From the NCBI GenBank assembly GCA_021201295.1, contig JAJQFE010000013.1:1-49846 (forward strand): a stretch of DNA of 49,846 nucleotides, read 5' to 3'. Source of the DNA: Tannerellaceae bacterium. Its GTDB lineage: Bacteria > Bacteroidota > Bacteroidia > Bacteroidales > Tannerellaceae. Shown piece by piece: positions 10,517 through 20,077 of this stretch. The position numbers and the translations under genes are program-made. The notes under the pieces were generated by a model that had not been told where the DNA came from, did no database searches, and worked only from the letters and a program-made list of their open reading frames with translations. Position 1 is the stretch's first letter. Each line of letters starts with the position of its first letter.

Positions 10517-11803
10517 TTATTCTGCTAACCAGGTTTGGATCTGCCCGATCACCTGTTCCTGCATATCTTCCGGTAAGGTACTGATACGTGCCCGGTGGCT
10601 GCCGCCTGGTTCTATATAGATCTGCATATTCTTTTTCCCTTCAAAATCCGGCACCCGGGTGGCGCTCCAGGGATCTACTTCACCATAAATAAAGATCATT
10701 TTAGGATCATTATCTTTAAGGTAATGATAGATTTTCCAATACAGTGCATCGCTAAAGTCTACCGGTTCTGTACCGGCTGGCAGCATGATCCGGTTTACAT
10801 ATCCTTCACTGGTAGAAATAGAAAGGTATTCCTCCAGCGGTTGGGTGTCATAACTGTAATATCCCAGTTCCTGGGCAGCCTGTACAAAGAAAGAACCATA
10901 AGGCTGGTTTTCGGAGAAGTAGTCCGGACTGCTGATATCTATCAGGTGATGAAATAACATTTTATCTTCCGAAGATAACGCTGGGATCGTAGTGACCGGC
11001 GTGCCCCACTGCCATAAGGCAAAGGGATATTCCAGTACGGCATAATCCAGTACTTCATCTAACGAAATCCGGAACTCCATTTGTTTCTCTTTTACATATT
11101 CTTCTAATAGCGGAAGAATAGCAGCCCTTCTTTTCAGGATCTCCCTCTGAAAAGCCCGGATCTGTTCCCGTTCTTCTTCTGTCCCGACCTGTTGCAGGTA
11201 TTCCTGATGGCGGGTGTCTTCCACGGCACGGTTCAACGGAGCAACATAGGAAACGGAAAAGTCCACGTCATCCGGGAAATAGGACCGGTAGATCAGGGTG
11301 GTCTGTCCTCCTTTACTAATTCCTGTGCTGATCCATTTGTCGGGGTAGATCGTCTGGAAAGTATTCCGCACCTGATGCAAATCATACGCTGAATCCTCCG
11401 CAGTCAGATAGTTCCAGTTAAGCGGTTCAGGAGTGGAATCCAGGAAATACCGGTGTTCTACAAATACAATGTTGGTATGAAATAACCGGGCTAATTCTTC
11501 CTGATAAGCAGGACGCAAAGCATAGGCTCCTCCGTAGCCTTCCGTCACCAACACCGTAGGACGGTCAAATCCGGCATGGCTGATAACCACCCGCTGGGTG
11601 AAAGATCCGGCTTCCGGGTTCATATGATCCAGGGGTTGAGTGATATGCACTACATATTTTTCAGTATAATGATCACTTTTCAGTTCTTCTATCTGGCTGA
11701 TACCGGACAAAGCAGCCAGTTTTTTCCCTAATTTACCGTCTGAAGCATAAACAGCGGTAGTGAGAAGAAAGAGTAACAATAAAAAGTGAATCGTACGTTT
11801 CAT
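10517..11803 (-). CDS. S37-type (PS-10-like) serine peptidase
   Basis: Secreted alpha/beta-hydrolase peptidase of the S37/S28-like group common in Bacteroidales, probably a periplasmic or outer-membrane aminopeptidase acting on short peptides. The 428-residue product has a signal peptide ending near TTAVYA (residue 20) and a catalytic triad I read as Ser163 in GISKGG, Asp377 in GEVDPW and His403 in GGSHRA. The N-terminal FVEHRYF segment is also typical. The gene is intact and starts 24 bp after the deacetylase stop, so it is probably the last gene of the DUF2723-deacetylase-peptidase operon. The exact peptide specificity cannot be read from sequence. Confidence 0.8.
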   Translation of the reverse strand: MKRTIHFLLLLFLLTTAVYASDGKLGKKLAALSGISQIEELKSDHYTEKYVVHITQPLDHMNPEAGSFTQRVVISHAGFDRPTVLVTEGYGGAYALRPAYQEELARLFHTNIVFVEHRYFLDSTPEPLNWNYLTAEDSAYDLHQVRNTFQTIYPDKWISTGISKGGQTTLIYRSYFPDDVDFSVSYVAPLNRAVEDTRHQEYLQQVGTEEEREQIRAFQREILKRRAAILPLLEEYVKEKQMEFRISLDEVLDYAVLEYPFALWQWGTPVTTIPALSSEDKMLFHHLIDISSPDYFSENQPYGSFFVQAAQELGYYSYDTQPLEEYLSISTSEGYVNRIMLPAGTEPVDFSDALYWKIYHYLKDNDPKMIFIYGEVDPWSATRVPDFEGKKNMQIYIEPGGSHRARISTLPEDMQEQVIGQIQTWLAE

Positions 11804-11827
11804 GGCAGTATATTAAAAAATAGATAT

Positions 11828-12442
11828 TTACTTTTCAAATAATTTAAACTGATACCCTTCGGATAAAAGCCATTCGATGGAAAGCGGTAAAGCCTCTTTC
11901 ATATTCTTTTCTGCTTTCAGGGAATCATGGAAGACAATAATCGATCCGTTACGGGTATATTGCCTGACCACATTAAAAACACCCTTAGGGGTCATATGGG
12001 GACTATAATCCCGGGTCACCACATCCCACATAATAATCCTGTATTTAGACTTAAGCCATAGCTGTTGGGGAAAACGCATATGTCCATGAGGCGGACGGAA
12101 CAGGTCACTTGTAATATACTCAGCAGCTATGCGGACGTTCCGGATATAATTTTTAGTCCAGAAGCGTATCCCCTGCAGATGGTTATGCGTATGATTTCCT
12201 ACCGCATGTCCCCGGTCCAGCACCATCTGGTAGACTTCCGGATACTTCCGGACATTATCTCCTACACAAAAGAAAGTAGCTTTTACCTGATATTGATCCA
12301 GCACATCCAGGACCCACGGGGTAATCTCCGGAATAGGGCCATCATCAAAGGTAAGATATACAGACTTCTCTTTGGAGGGGATCCTCCAGATCGCCCAGGG
12401 AAAAAGAACCCTGTATATCCAGGGCGGTTGCTCTATAAACAT
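11828..12442 (-). CDS. Polysaccharide deacetylase (NodB domain)
   Basis: Metal-dependent carbohydrate deacetylase of the CE4/NodB type. The 204-residue protein is almost entirely the NodB domain: motif 1 TFDDGP (Asp33, Asp34), motif 2 HTHNH (metal ligands His84 and His88), motif 3 RPPHGH (from Arg116), and a late FHDS motif. Its substrate could be peptidoglycan or an N-acetylated surface polysaccharide. There is no signal peptide, but an N-terminal hydrophobic patch (WIYRVLFPWAIW) might anchor it to membrane. The start lies 3 bp after the stop of the DUF2723 gene, indicating translational coupling. The gene is intact. Confidence 0.88.
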   Translation of the reverse strand: MFIEQPPWIYRVLFPWAIWRIPSKEKSVYLTFDDGPIPEITPWVLDVLDQYQVKATFFCVGDNVRKYPEVYQMVLDRGHAVGNHTHNHLQGIRFWTKNYIRNVRIAAEYITSDLFRPPHGHMRFPQQLWLKSKYRIIMWDVVTRDYSPHMTPKGVFNVVRQYTRNGSIIVFHDSLKAEKNMKEALPLSIEWLLSEGYQFKLFEK

Positions 12443-12445
12443 ATC

Positions 12446-15400
12446 CTATTCTCTTGGAACGGTCGAATAAGCCATCCGGAAGTTATCAAACTCTTCCTGG
12501 TATTTATCTGCGTAATCAGGATGATTATATTGTCTGGCCACACGGATCACCTCCTGAAGAACAGCCAGGCTATGTTCCAGATTTTCTCTGACAGACGCTA
12601 ACTGCTGAGGTTTCAAACGGAAAAACCAGTTCACATTCCGGATCGCATCATCTGCAATCAGATCAAAGACCGCTTCGGCTTTTTCTTTTTCTCCTAATAC
12701 GTAATAATATTCCCCGATCGATAAGCCACTGGCATCCATAGGAACATTTTCCGGAGGAAGGACTGCCATACATTTATCCAGTACTTCCAGGGCTTTTTCA
12801 TCTTCTCCTTTACTCAATAACCCTCCGGCCAGTTTGCTGAACAGATGCAGGCGGTAGCTCTTACACATACGCATCACTGTTTCATCGATATACACACCGG
12901 GTTTATCAACGCCGCCCCAACGGAATTTATTCATGACATTGTCATACATTTTCTCCACGTTCACCGAACGAATGTTTCCTTTGGTGTCCATAGGCACAAT
13001 CTGGTGAGCCATACCTGTCTGCTGGAAGAAGCTATCTAACCTTACAAACTGATCCGGACTTACGGTGATCGCATAATACATCGGGCGCTCCCAGTTATTA
13101 TTCTGCAACATTTCCAGGATCATCAGTTCATGTTTTCCTAAAGCGGTTTTACCTTCCAGATTAATGATCATTTCATCCAGGATGTAACCGGCATTTTCAG
13201 GAGCTACCACGCCATGGGCCACTACTACGGCAGAGTCCACCTTATACGCTAAGGTCTGGGAAGGAATGTAATCCAACTCCTGACTGATATTCGGTAATTT
13301 CTTATATCTCGGATCATCACTGCGTACAAATTCCAGGGCAGTAGCCAGATTTACCGGCTGGTCAGTTACCGGGAATACATACGCCACATCCCTGGTGCCC
13401 TGCACATATTCAGCCCGATTCCAGGTAATAGGCAGAGGTGCCGACTCATACGCCTCCCGTTTCATCTGGTCTATATACCAGTCGGTCTGTAAGTAACTGG
13501 TGTTACATACCCGTATATCTGTCCGGATACCTCCCACTTCCTGAGCATACCACAACGGGAAAGTATCGTTATCCCCATTCGTGAAAATAATCGCATCCGG
13601 TTCACAGGATTCCAGGTAATTGGCTCCAAAATCACGGGCAACGTACCGTCCGGAACGGTCATGGTCATCCCAGGTCTGGGAAGCCATCTGGACAGGTACT
13701 AAAAGACAAAGCACAGAGGCAATAGTCGCTGCAATCACCGGAGAAAGTTTTCCATATTTTTTCAGCACTTTAGCCAACCCTGCCACACCAAACCCGATCC
13801 AGATACAGAAGGCGTAGAACGATCCGGCATATGCGTAGTCCCGCTCACGTGGCTGGTAAGGAGTCTGGTTCAGGTAAAGCACAATCGCAATTCCTGTCAT
13901 AAAGAACAGGAAGAAGATCACCCAAAAATACTGGATCCCTTTCTCACCTTTATAAGCCTGATAGAGAATACCGATGATTCCCAAAAGTAGTGGGAGCATA
14001 TAATACACATTATGCCCTTTATTATTGATAATCTCATATGGCATATCATCCTGTGGGCCTACCAGTATTTCATCAATAAACTTAATACCGGTAGTCCAGT
14101 TCCCATTCAGAATTTCCCCATGTCCCTGAGTATCATTCTGGCGTCCTGAAAAATTCCACATGAAATAACGCCAGTACATAAAGTTTAACTGGTAAGAGAA
14201 GAAGAAACGGATATTCTCTGCAAAGGTAGGCTTCATGACAGTAATCACTTTACCGCAGCGGGTATACTTCACCGGTTCACCTTTAATATCCGCCCACTCT
14301 TTATAAGCACTGACATGACTGGGCACATTGCTGAACATGCGCGGGAAAAGCATATTCAACTCATCCACATATTCATAATCAAAATCATGTCTGGAAATAT
14401 AATATTTATCTTTTTCGTTCGGGTCTTTTTTAACTACGCGGGTCCAGATCGGTTCCCCCTGTCTGGAAACCGGGGCACAACTACTACCCTGCGGTTCATA
14501 TTTTACCTCAGAGACATAGGTCTGTCCGTAAATAAGAGGCGTTTTGCCATATTGTTCACGGGCCAGATAAGTACGCAAAGTAAAAATGTCTTCCGGAGAA
14601 TTCTGGTTCATCGGAGTCCCGGCAGTTGAACGGATCATAATCAGGGCATACGAAGAATAGCCGATCACGATCACCATCAAAGAGACTAATATGGTATTGA
14701 CAATCTGGATATTGATCTTTTTACTTCTGAACATATAAAAAGAAAGTGCTGCGATCAACACCAGCCCTAACACATATCCACTGCCGATAAAAGGAATCCC
14801 TAACAACGTCACAGAAAGAATAAAGGAAAGCTTCATTTGAACTTCATGAACCTCCGGCCGCATAGTTTCATAAATCGCCCAGATCAGTACTGCAGCAATG
14901 ACAATCACATAGGCATACACACCTGAATTATACGGCATACCTAATGTATTGACAAAGAACAGTTCAAACCATCCGCACACTTCCACCAATCCCTGTACCA
15001 CTCCATACATCATCAAAGCGATCATGGCAAAGGAAACTGCCAGGGCAATTAAAGTGCCCTTCATATTCGGATTAGGGAATTTTTTATAGTAATAAACCAA
15101 TATGATAGCCGGAATACAAAGCAGGTTCAACAAGTGGACTCCGATACTTAACCCCATCAGGTAAGCGATCAGTACAATCCAACGGTCTGCATGCGGATGA
15201 TCCGCAGCATCTTCCCATTTCAGGATCAGCCAGAACACTACAGCCGTGAACAGGGACGAATAAGCATACACTTCTCCTTCTACCGCACTGAACCAGAAAG
15301 TATCACTGAAAGTATATGCCAACGCTCCGACCAGCCCACTTCCCATAATAGCGATCAACTGAGAGGTGGACACTTCTACTCCTTCCTGCACCATAATTTT

Positions 15401-15706
15401 ACGAGCCATATGGGTTATACTCCAGAACAGGAATAAAATGGTTAACCCGCTACAAATAGCAGACATGCTATTTACTAAAATAGCAACTTTATCCACAGAA
15501 GAAGCAAGCTGGGTAAACAGATTAGCCGTAAGCATAAAGAAAGGAGCTCCGGGAGGATGCCCTACTTCTAATTTAAATGCTGAAGAAATAAATTCACCGC
15601 AGTCCCAAAAGCTGGCGGTAGATTCCATTGTCATTAAATAAACGGTTGAAGCAATCAGAAATACGATCCATCCTAACGCGTTGTTGATCAGTTTATACTT
15701 TCCCAT
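12446..15706 (-). CDS. DUF2723 membrane protein, putative protein O-mannosyltransferase
   Basis: A 1086-residue polytopic membrane protein of the DUF2723 family, the family of human TMEM260, which is a protein O-mannosyltransferase. The N-terminus has the family signature: TASFWDCGEFI (Asp35, Glu38) and GHPPGAPFF, as in GT-C enzymes where an acidic residue in the first loop is catalytic. Many membrane spans follow up to about residue 680, then a soluble part with TNGDNDTFPLWYAQE, and a helical TPR-like C-terminus. The bacterial role is inferred: transfer of sugar from a lipid carrier to secreted proteins, matching the general O-glycosylation known in Bacteroidetes. It is intact, is first in a three-gene operon, and has a good promoter just upstream. 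Confidence 0.82.
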   Translation of the reverse strand: MGKYKLINNALGWIVFLIASTVYLMTMESTASFWDCGEFISSAFKLEVGHPPGAPFFMLTANLFTQLASSVDKVAILVNSMSAICSGLTILFLFWSITHMARKIMVQEGVEVSTSQLIAIMGSGLVGALAYTFSDTFWFSAVEGEVYAYSSLFTAVVFWLILKWEDAADHPHADRWIVLIAYLMGLSIGVHLLNLLCIPAIILVYYYKKFPNPNMKGTLIALAVSFAMIALMMYGVVQGLVEVCGWFELFFVNTLGMPYNSGVYAYVIVIAAVLIWAIYETMRPEVHEVQMKLSFILSVTLLGIPFIGSGYVLGLVLIAALSFYMFRSKKINIQIVNTILVSLMVIVIGYSSYALIMIRSTAGTPMNQNSPEDIFTLRTYLAREQYGKTPLIYGQTYVSEVKYEPQGSSCAPVSRQGEPIWTRVVKKDPNEKDKYYISRHDFDYEYVDELNMLFPRMFSNVPSHVSAYKEWADIKGEPVKYTRCGKVITVMKPTFAENIRFFFSYQLNFMYWRYFMWNFSGRQNDTQGHGEILNGNWTTGIKFIDEILVGPQDDMPYEIINNKGHNVYYMLPLLLGIIGILYQAYKGEKGIQYFWVIFFLFFMTGIAIVLYLNQTPYQPRERDYAYAGSFYAFCIWIGFGVAGLAKVLKKYGKLSPVIAATIASVLCLLVPVQMASQTWDDHDRSGRYVARDFGANYLESCEPDAIIFTNGDNDTFPLWYAQEVGGIRTDIRVCNTSYLQTDWYIDQMKREAYESAPLPITWNRAEYVQGTRDVAYVFPVTDQPVNLATALEFVRSDDPRYKKLPNISQELDYIPSQTLAYKVDSAVVVAHGVVAPENAGYILDEMIINLEGKTALGKHELMILEMLQNNNWERPMYYAITVSPDQFVRLDSFFQQTGMAHQIVPMDTKGNIRSVNVEKMYDNVMNKFRWGGVDKPGVYIDETVMRMCKSYRLHLFSKLAGGLLSKGEDEKALEVLDKCMAVLPPENVPMDASGLSIGEYYYVLGEKEKAEAVFDLIADDAIRNVNWFFRLKPQQLASVRENLEHSLAVLQEVIRVARQYNHPDYADKYQEEFDNFRMAYSTVPRE

Positions 15707-15769
15707 AGAATGTATTTAATGTGATAATTTTTTCTTATTCAGTGACTGTCTTTCCCAGATAGCCGGGCG

Positions 15770-15799
15770 CAAAGGTACATATTTACGTTTTAATACCAA
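15770..15799 (-). promoter_or_regulatory. Bacteroidetes-type promoter of the DUF2723 operon
   Basis: On the minus strand, TTGG (15799-15796), an 18-base spacer and TACCTTTG (15777-15770) match the Bacteroidetes sigma-ABfr pattern TTTG/TAnnTTTG. It lies about 64 bases before the DUF2723 start codon. Confidence 0.6.
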
Positions 15800-15938
15800 C
15801 GGATTAGGATCGGATAAATTGCGTACCAACAGACAGATTCCGGATAAAAAGTAAACAATTCATAGCCGGAAAGAGTTATATCGCTGTTAACAGATCATAT
15901 ATTTTTCCGGATCATACCGCAAGAGTAAAATGATTTTT

Positions 15939-15946
15939 TAGCTTTG
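15939..15946 (+). promoter_or_regulatory. -7 box upstream of the M16 protease
   Basis: TAGCTTTG matches TAnnTTTG exactly and ends 26 bases before the ATG of the protease. I found no convincing -33 TTTG at the expected distance. Confidence 0.45.
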
Positions 15947-15972
15947 CATGGAATTAGGTTAATAATACAGAC

Positions 15973-18786
15973 ATGAAACGTATACTATCATTCTTTCTAA
16001 CCAGCTGGTTATGCTTATTTTGTATCACTTTTGCCTACGCACAGGAAGAACTGCAACCCCTTCCTATTGATCCGAAACTCCGATACGGTAAATTAGATAA
16101 CGGGCTGACCTATTACATCCGCCAAAATAGCCAGATCCGGGAACGGGCAGATTTCTATATTGTCCAGAATGTCGGATCTATCCTGGAAGAAGAAAACCAA
16201 CGCGGCCTAGCACATTTCCTCGAACATATGGCATTTGACGGGACAGAAAACTTTCCGGGAGATGCCATGGACGAATATACGGAAAATATAGGGATCCGGA
16301 TGGGAGAAAATATGAATGCGTATACTTCTTTCGACGAAACAATATATATGATCATGAATGCCCCCGTTACCCGGGAAGGGATCATTGATTCCTGTCTCCT
16401 GATCCTGCATGACTGGTCTAATTTTATCACCCTGGCTGACAGCGCTATTGAAAAAGAGCGGGGAGTGATCCGGGAAGAATGGCGTACCCGGCAGGATGCC
16501 CAGGCCCGTTTATGGGAACAGCAGCTTCCCAAAATGTATCCGGACAGCCGTTATGCAAACCGTTTACCCATCGGGAGTATTGATGTGATCAATAATTTCC
16601 AGCCGGACCAACTGAGAGATTATTATAAAAAATGGTATCGGCCGGACCTACAGGCCATCATTATAGTAGGAGATATAGATGCCGAAGAAATAGAGAATAA
16701 AGTACAAGCCCTGTTTGCAGATATACCGGCACCCGTAAATCCGGTGGAAAGAGAATGGTTTCCCGTACCCGATAATGAAGCACCTTTAGTATCCATTGCC
16801 ACGGATCCGGAGGCAGCCAATGTAATTCTCTACATATTTTACAAACATGAAATATTGCCGGAAGAATACAGAGCCACTATTGCTGGAATGGTCAACCATT
16901 ATCTGCAAAGTGTAACCGCGACCATGATGAACGAACGCTTTGGGGAATTAGTACTTCAGGCCGATCCTCCTTTTATTGTTGCCCAGTCTTTTGATGGTGA
17001 TTATATGATCTCTAAAACCAAAGGAGCCTGGACAGTGGCAGCCTTAGTGGAAGAAGACAAGATCGGAATGGCCTTATCCACCTTAGTGATGGAAACAGAA
17101 CGGGCCAGACAATTTGGTTTTACAGAGGCGAAATATGAACGGGCGCGTATCAATCTGCTGAAAGATTACGAATCTGCTTTTAATGAGCGGGAGAACCAGA
17201 AAAACAGTGCTTACACAAATGAATATGTAGACCATTTCACCAACGGAGGCTATATTCCGAGGATCGAACTGGAATATAATCTTATGACGCAGGTAGCACC
17301 AGCTATCTCCCTGGAGGATGTAAATGGCTTTTTCCGGGATCTGATCAGTGATGAAAATATTGTGATCAGCCTGACGGCTCCGGAAAAAGAGCAACAAGCG
17401 CTCCCCTCCGAACAGGAATTATTAGCTATGTTTTTAACCGCTCATGAAATTGAGGTGACTCCATATGAAGAGACGCTTTCCGATGAACCGTTGACCCCCA
17501 CATTACCGGAACCGGGCAAAATCATTGAATCAATTGTTGATCCGCATTTTGGAGCTACCATCCTGAAACTCAGTAACGGCATTACAGTCGTACTGAAACA
17601 AACAGAATTCAGGAAAGACGAAATTCTGATGACAGCCACCAGCCCGGGAGGCAGTACCTCATTCGGAGACGAAGATATCTATAACCTGAAAGTATTTAAC
17701 GAAGTAATCGCATTAGGAGGATTAGGGAATTTCTCTTCTACTGACCTGAGAAAAGTCCTGGCAGGAAAAAAAGCCTCTGCCTCGGTTTCCTTAGGATTAA
17801 ATAATGAAAATGTGAATGGTGCGGCTTCCCCGGCAGACCTTAAAACCTTATTCGAGCTGATCTATCTGAATTTTACCGCTCCCCGGATGGACGAAGAAGC
17901 GTATGCTTCCTACGTAGCCCGAATTATTCCTCAGCTAAGGAATGCAGACCTGGACCCGATGGTCAGTTTCAGTGATTCATTGACAAACATCGTATACAAT
18001 TATAATCCAAGAGCACAACGCCTGGAACCGGAAGATTTTGAGAAGATCAGTTATGCACGTATTATGGAAATGTATAAAGAAAGATACGCAGATGCTTCTG
18101 ATTTCGTATTTACCTTCGTGGGTAACCTGGAAGCAACGGATATCCTTCCATATATCGAACAATATCTTGCCACCTTACCCTCTACCGGACGGGTGGAGGA
18201 AGGAAATATAGCCCACGTCCCCCAAATCCGAAAAGGCACCTATTCTACTCTTTTCCACCGTTCCATGGAAACAGAGAAAGCAGCGGTGTTCTATTTCTAT
18301 TCAGGGCAAATGGATTATAATCTGGAAAATATCATCACCGGTAACATGCTGAAACAAATATTGGATCTGGTATATACAGAAAAAGTCCGGAAAGATGAAA
18401 GCGGAACCTATGGAGTCTACTCTTCGGTACGGATCTCTTCTTTTCCGGAAGGAGAAACCACCCTGCAGACCTATTTTGACACGGATCCGGAATGCCGGGA
18501 AACACTGGCAACCATCATTCAGTCCGAACTGGAAAAGATCGCAAACGAAGGTCCGCGGATAGAAGATTTTAATAAAACTAAAGAAAATATCCTTAAACGG
18601 TATGACGAAAATACACAGGAAAATAGTTACTGGTTAAGTGTGCTGGATAACTATTATTACCGGAATTTCGATTCCAGTACCCAATATAAAACCATCCTGG
18701 AATCTATTACACCTGCCCGGATTCAGGCATTTGCCAAAGAACTGCTGGATCAGGGAAACCGGATTGAAATTATTATGGAGCCGTAA
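15973..18786 (+). CDS. M16 family zinc metalloprotease (PqqL-like)
   Basis: Exported zinc peptidase of family M16, 937 residues with a signal peptide ending FAYA (residue 23), so it should act in the periplasm. The inverted zinc motif HxxEH is HFLEH, with His81, Glu84 and His85. The downstream acidic stretch IEKERGVIREEW supplies the third ligand. Two M16 halves can be followed, the second beginning near LKLSNGITVVLKQTEF, giving the clam-shell arrangement that encloses short peptides. Length and domain order match PqqL-like proteins of Bacteroidetes. The frame is intact despite an A7 run near 17766. The gene is flanked by its own promoter and by a long palindrome after the stop. Confidence 0.92.
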   Translation: MKRILSFFLTSWLCLFCITFAYAQEELQPLPIDPKLRYGKLDNGLTYYIRQNSQIRERADFYIVQNVGSILEEENQRGLAHFLEHMAFDGTENFPGDAMDEYTENIGIRMGENMNAYTSFDETIYMIMNAPVTREGIIDSCLLILHDWSNFITLADSAIEKERGVIREEWRTRQDAQARLWEQQLPKMYPDSRYANRLPIGSIDVINNFQPDQLRDYYKKWYRPDLQAIIIVGDIDAEEIENKVQALFADIPAPVNPVEREWFPVPDNEAPLVSIATDPEAANVILYIFYKHEILPEEYRATIAGMVNHYLQSVTATMMNERFGELVLQADPPFIVAQSFDGDYMISKTKGAWTVAALVEEDKIGMALSTLVMETERARQFGFTEAKYERARINLLKDYESAFNERENQKNSAYTNEYVDHFTNGGYIPRIELEYNLMTQVAPAISLEDVNGFFRDLISDENIVISLTAPEKEQQALPSEQELLAMFLTAHEIEVTPYEETLSDEPLTPTLPEPGKIIESIVDPHFGATILKLSNGITVVLKQTEFRKDEILMTATSPGGSTSFGDEDIYNLKVFNEVIALGGLGNFSSTDLRKVLAGKKASASVSLGLNNENVNGAASPADLKTLFELIYLNFTAPRMDEEAYASYVARIIPQLRNADLDPMVSFSDSLTNIVYNYNPRAQRLEPEDFEKISYARIMEMYKERYADASDFVFTFVGNLEATDILPYIEQYLATLPSTGRVEEGNIAHVPQIRKGTYSTLFHRSMETEKAAVFYFYSGQMDYNLENIITGNMLKQILDLVYTEKVRKDESGTYGVYSSVRISSFPEGETTLQTYFDTDPECRETLATIIQSELEKIANEGPRIEDFNKTKENILKRYDENTQENSYWLSVLDNYYYRNFDSSTQYKTILESITPARIQAFAKELLDQGNRIEIIMEP

Positions 18787-18810
18787 GGGTGGTGTAAAAG
18801 AACAGAACCC

Positions 18811-18877
18811 AGACAGGCGCAGAAGCACGCAGAAAGAATTTAAATATTATCTTATCTGCGTGCTTCTGCGCCTGTCT
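18811..18877. repeat. Extragenic palindrome, CGCAGAT family, copy 2
   Basis: Perfect 23-bp arms at 18811-18833 and 18855-18877 (AGACAGGCGCAGAAGCACGC at the left end) with a 21-base AT-rich loop. It lies between the convergent stops of the M16 protease and the symporter and may act as a bidirectional terminator. The extension to about 18895 (GCATCATCTGCGTTCC) resembles the arm at 7080-7105. Confidence 0.8.
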
Positions 18878-18898
18878 GCATCATCTGCGTTCCTTTAT

Positions 18899-20077
18899 CT
18901 ATTTTCGTACCGGATCTTTCCCGGCGATTTTATCTACTACTACGGCAATAGCTCCATCTCCTGTCACATTGCAGGCAGTACCAAAACTATCCATCGCAAT
19001 ATACAGCGCTATCATCAAAGCCTGGAGGGTTTCATTGAACCCTAACATGGTTTGTAAAACACCTAAAGCAGCCATAATAGCTCCTCCCGGGACTCCCGGA
19101 GCAGCCACCATCGCAATCCCTAACATCATAATAAACCCGGCAAATGCGGAAAGGGTCACAGGTTCCCCTGCCATATACATAATAGCCATCGCACAAGCCA
19201 CAATTTTCATAGTACTGCCTGACAAATGAATAGTAGCACATAACGGAATAACAAATACAGCAATATTTTCCCGCACACCATTCTTCAGGGTCTGGGCCAA
19301 AGTCACAGGAATCGTTGCTGCAGAGGATTGCGTTCCTAAAGCAGTCGCATATGCCGGCAACATATTTTTAAGCAAACGGAAAGGATTCTTTCCACTCACC
19401 CCTCCTGCTATTAGAAACTGTAAAAGCAGTAAAAGTACATGCAAAACAAAAATCACTACAATTACTTTCAGGAACATCCCTACCACACCCAGTACATGTC
19501 CACTGACAGTCATATTCAGGAAAATACCAAAAATATGCAAAGGCAGTAGCGGAATAATGACCGATTCGATTAATTTTATAATAATATCCCGGAAATCAGA
19601 AAACCCATTTTTCAGGGTAGTTCTGGGAATATAAGATAATCCGAGCCCGATGGTAAAAGAAAGTAATAACGCAGTCATCACATCCATGACGGGAGGCATA
19701 CCCACCACAAAATAGGGATTCAGCATAAATTCCTCCGGGTTCTCCATCGCGACTAATTCCATATTTACTGGTAAGATACCCGGAAAAATAGCTGCACTAC
19801 TGAAAAAAGTAAAGAACCCGGAAAAAACAGTAGACCCGTAAGCAATAAGAGCCGTAACTACCAATAACTTACCGGCACCTTTTCCTAACTCCCCGATAGC
19901 AGGAGCTACCAGCCCCAGGATAATTAACGGGATAGCAAACGAAAGGAAATTCCCGAACAAAGAATTAAAGGTAACAAATATACGGGTTATACTATCCGGC
20001 AGGAACTGTCCCAAGGCAATCCCTGAACCAATAGCAATAACGACCTTACCCAGTAGGGAGATTCTGATCTTTTTCAT
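18899..20077 (-). CDS. Dicarboxylate/amino acid:cation symporter (SDF family)
   Basis: A 392-residue inner-membrane transporter of the DAACS/SDF fold, taking up dicarboxylates or small neutral/acidic amino acids with Na+ or H+. Hallmarks are the re-entrant loop GTQSSAATIPVTL, the second hairpin APGVPGGAIMAALGVL and the substrate-site helix MDSFGTACNVTGDGAIAVVV, where NVTGD corresponds to the NMDGT/NVxGD segment of GltPh-type carriers. About eight transmembrane segments and two hairpins are visible. The start overlaps the end of the nhaC reading frame by 32 bp, so the two are probably translationally coupled. The gene is intact. Substrate cannot be settled; a serine/threonine carrier is the main alternative. 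Confidence 0.85.
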   Translation of the reverse strand: MKKIRISLLGKVVIAIGSGIALGQFLPDSITRIFVTFNSLFGNFLSFAIPLIILGLVAPAIGELGKGAGKLLVVTALIAYGSTVFSGFFTFFSSAAIFPGILPVNMELVAMENPEEFMLNPYFVVGMPPVMDVMTALLLSFTIGLGLSYIPRTTLKNGFSDFRDIIIKLIESVIIPLLPLHIFGIFLNMTVSGHVLGVVGMFLKVIVVIFVLHVLLLLLQFLIAGGVSGKNPFRLLKNMLPAYATALGTQSSAATIPVTLAQTLKNGVRENIAVFVIPLCATIHLSGSTMKIVACAMAIMYMAGEPVTLSAFAGFIMMLGIAMVAAPGVPGGAIMAALGVLQTMLGFNETLQALMIALYIAMDSFGTACNVTGDGAIAVVVDKIAGKDPVRK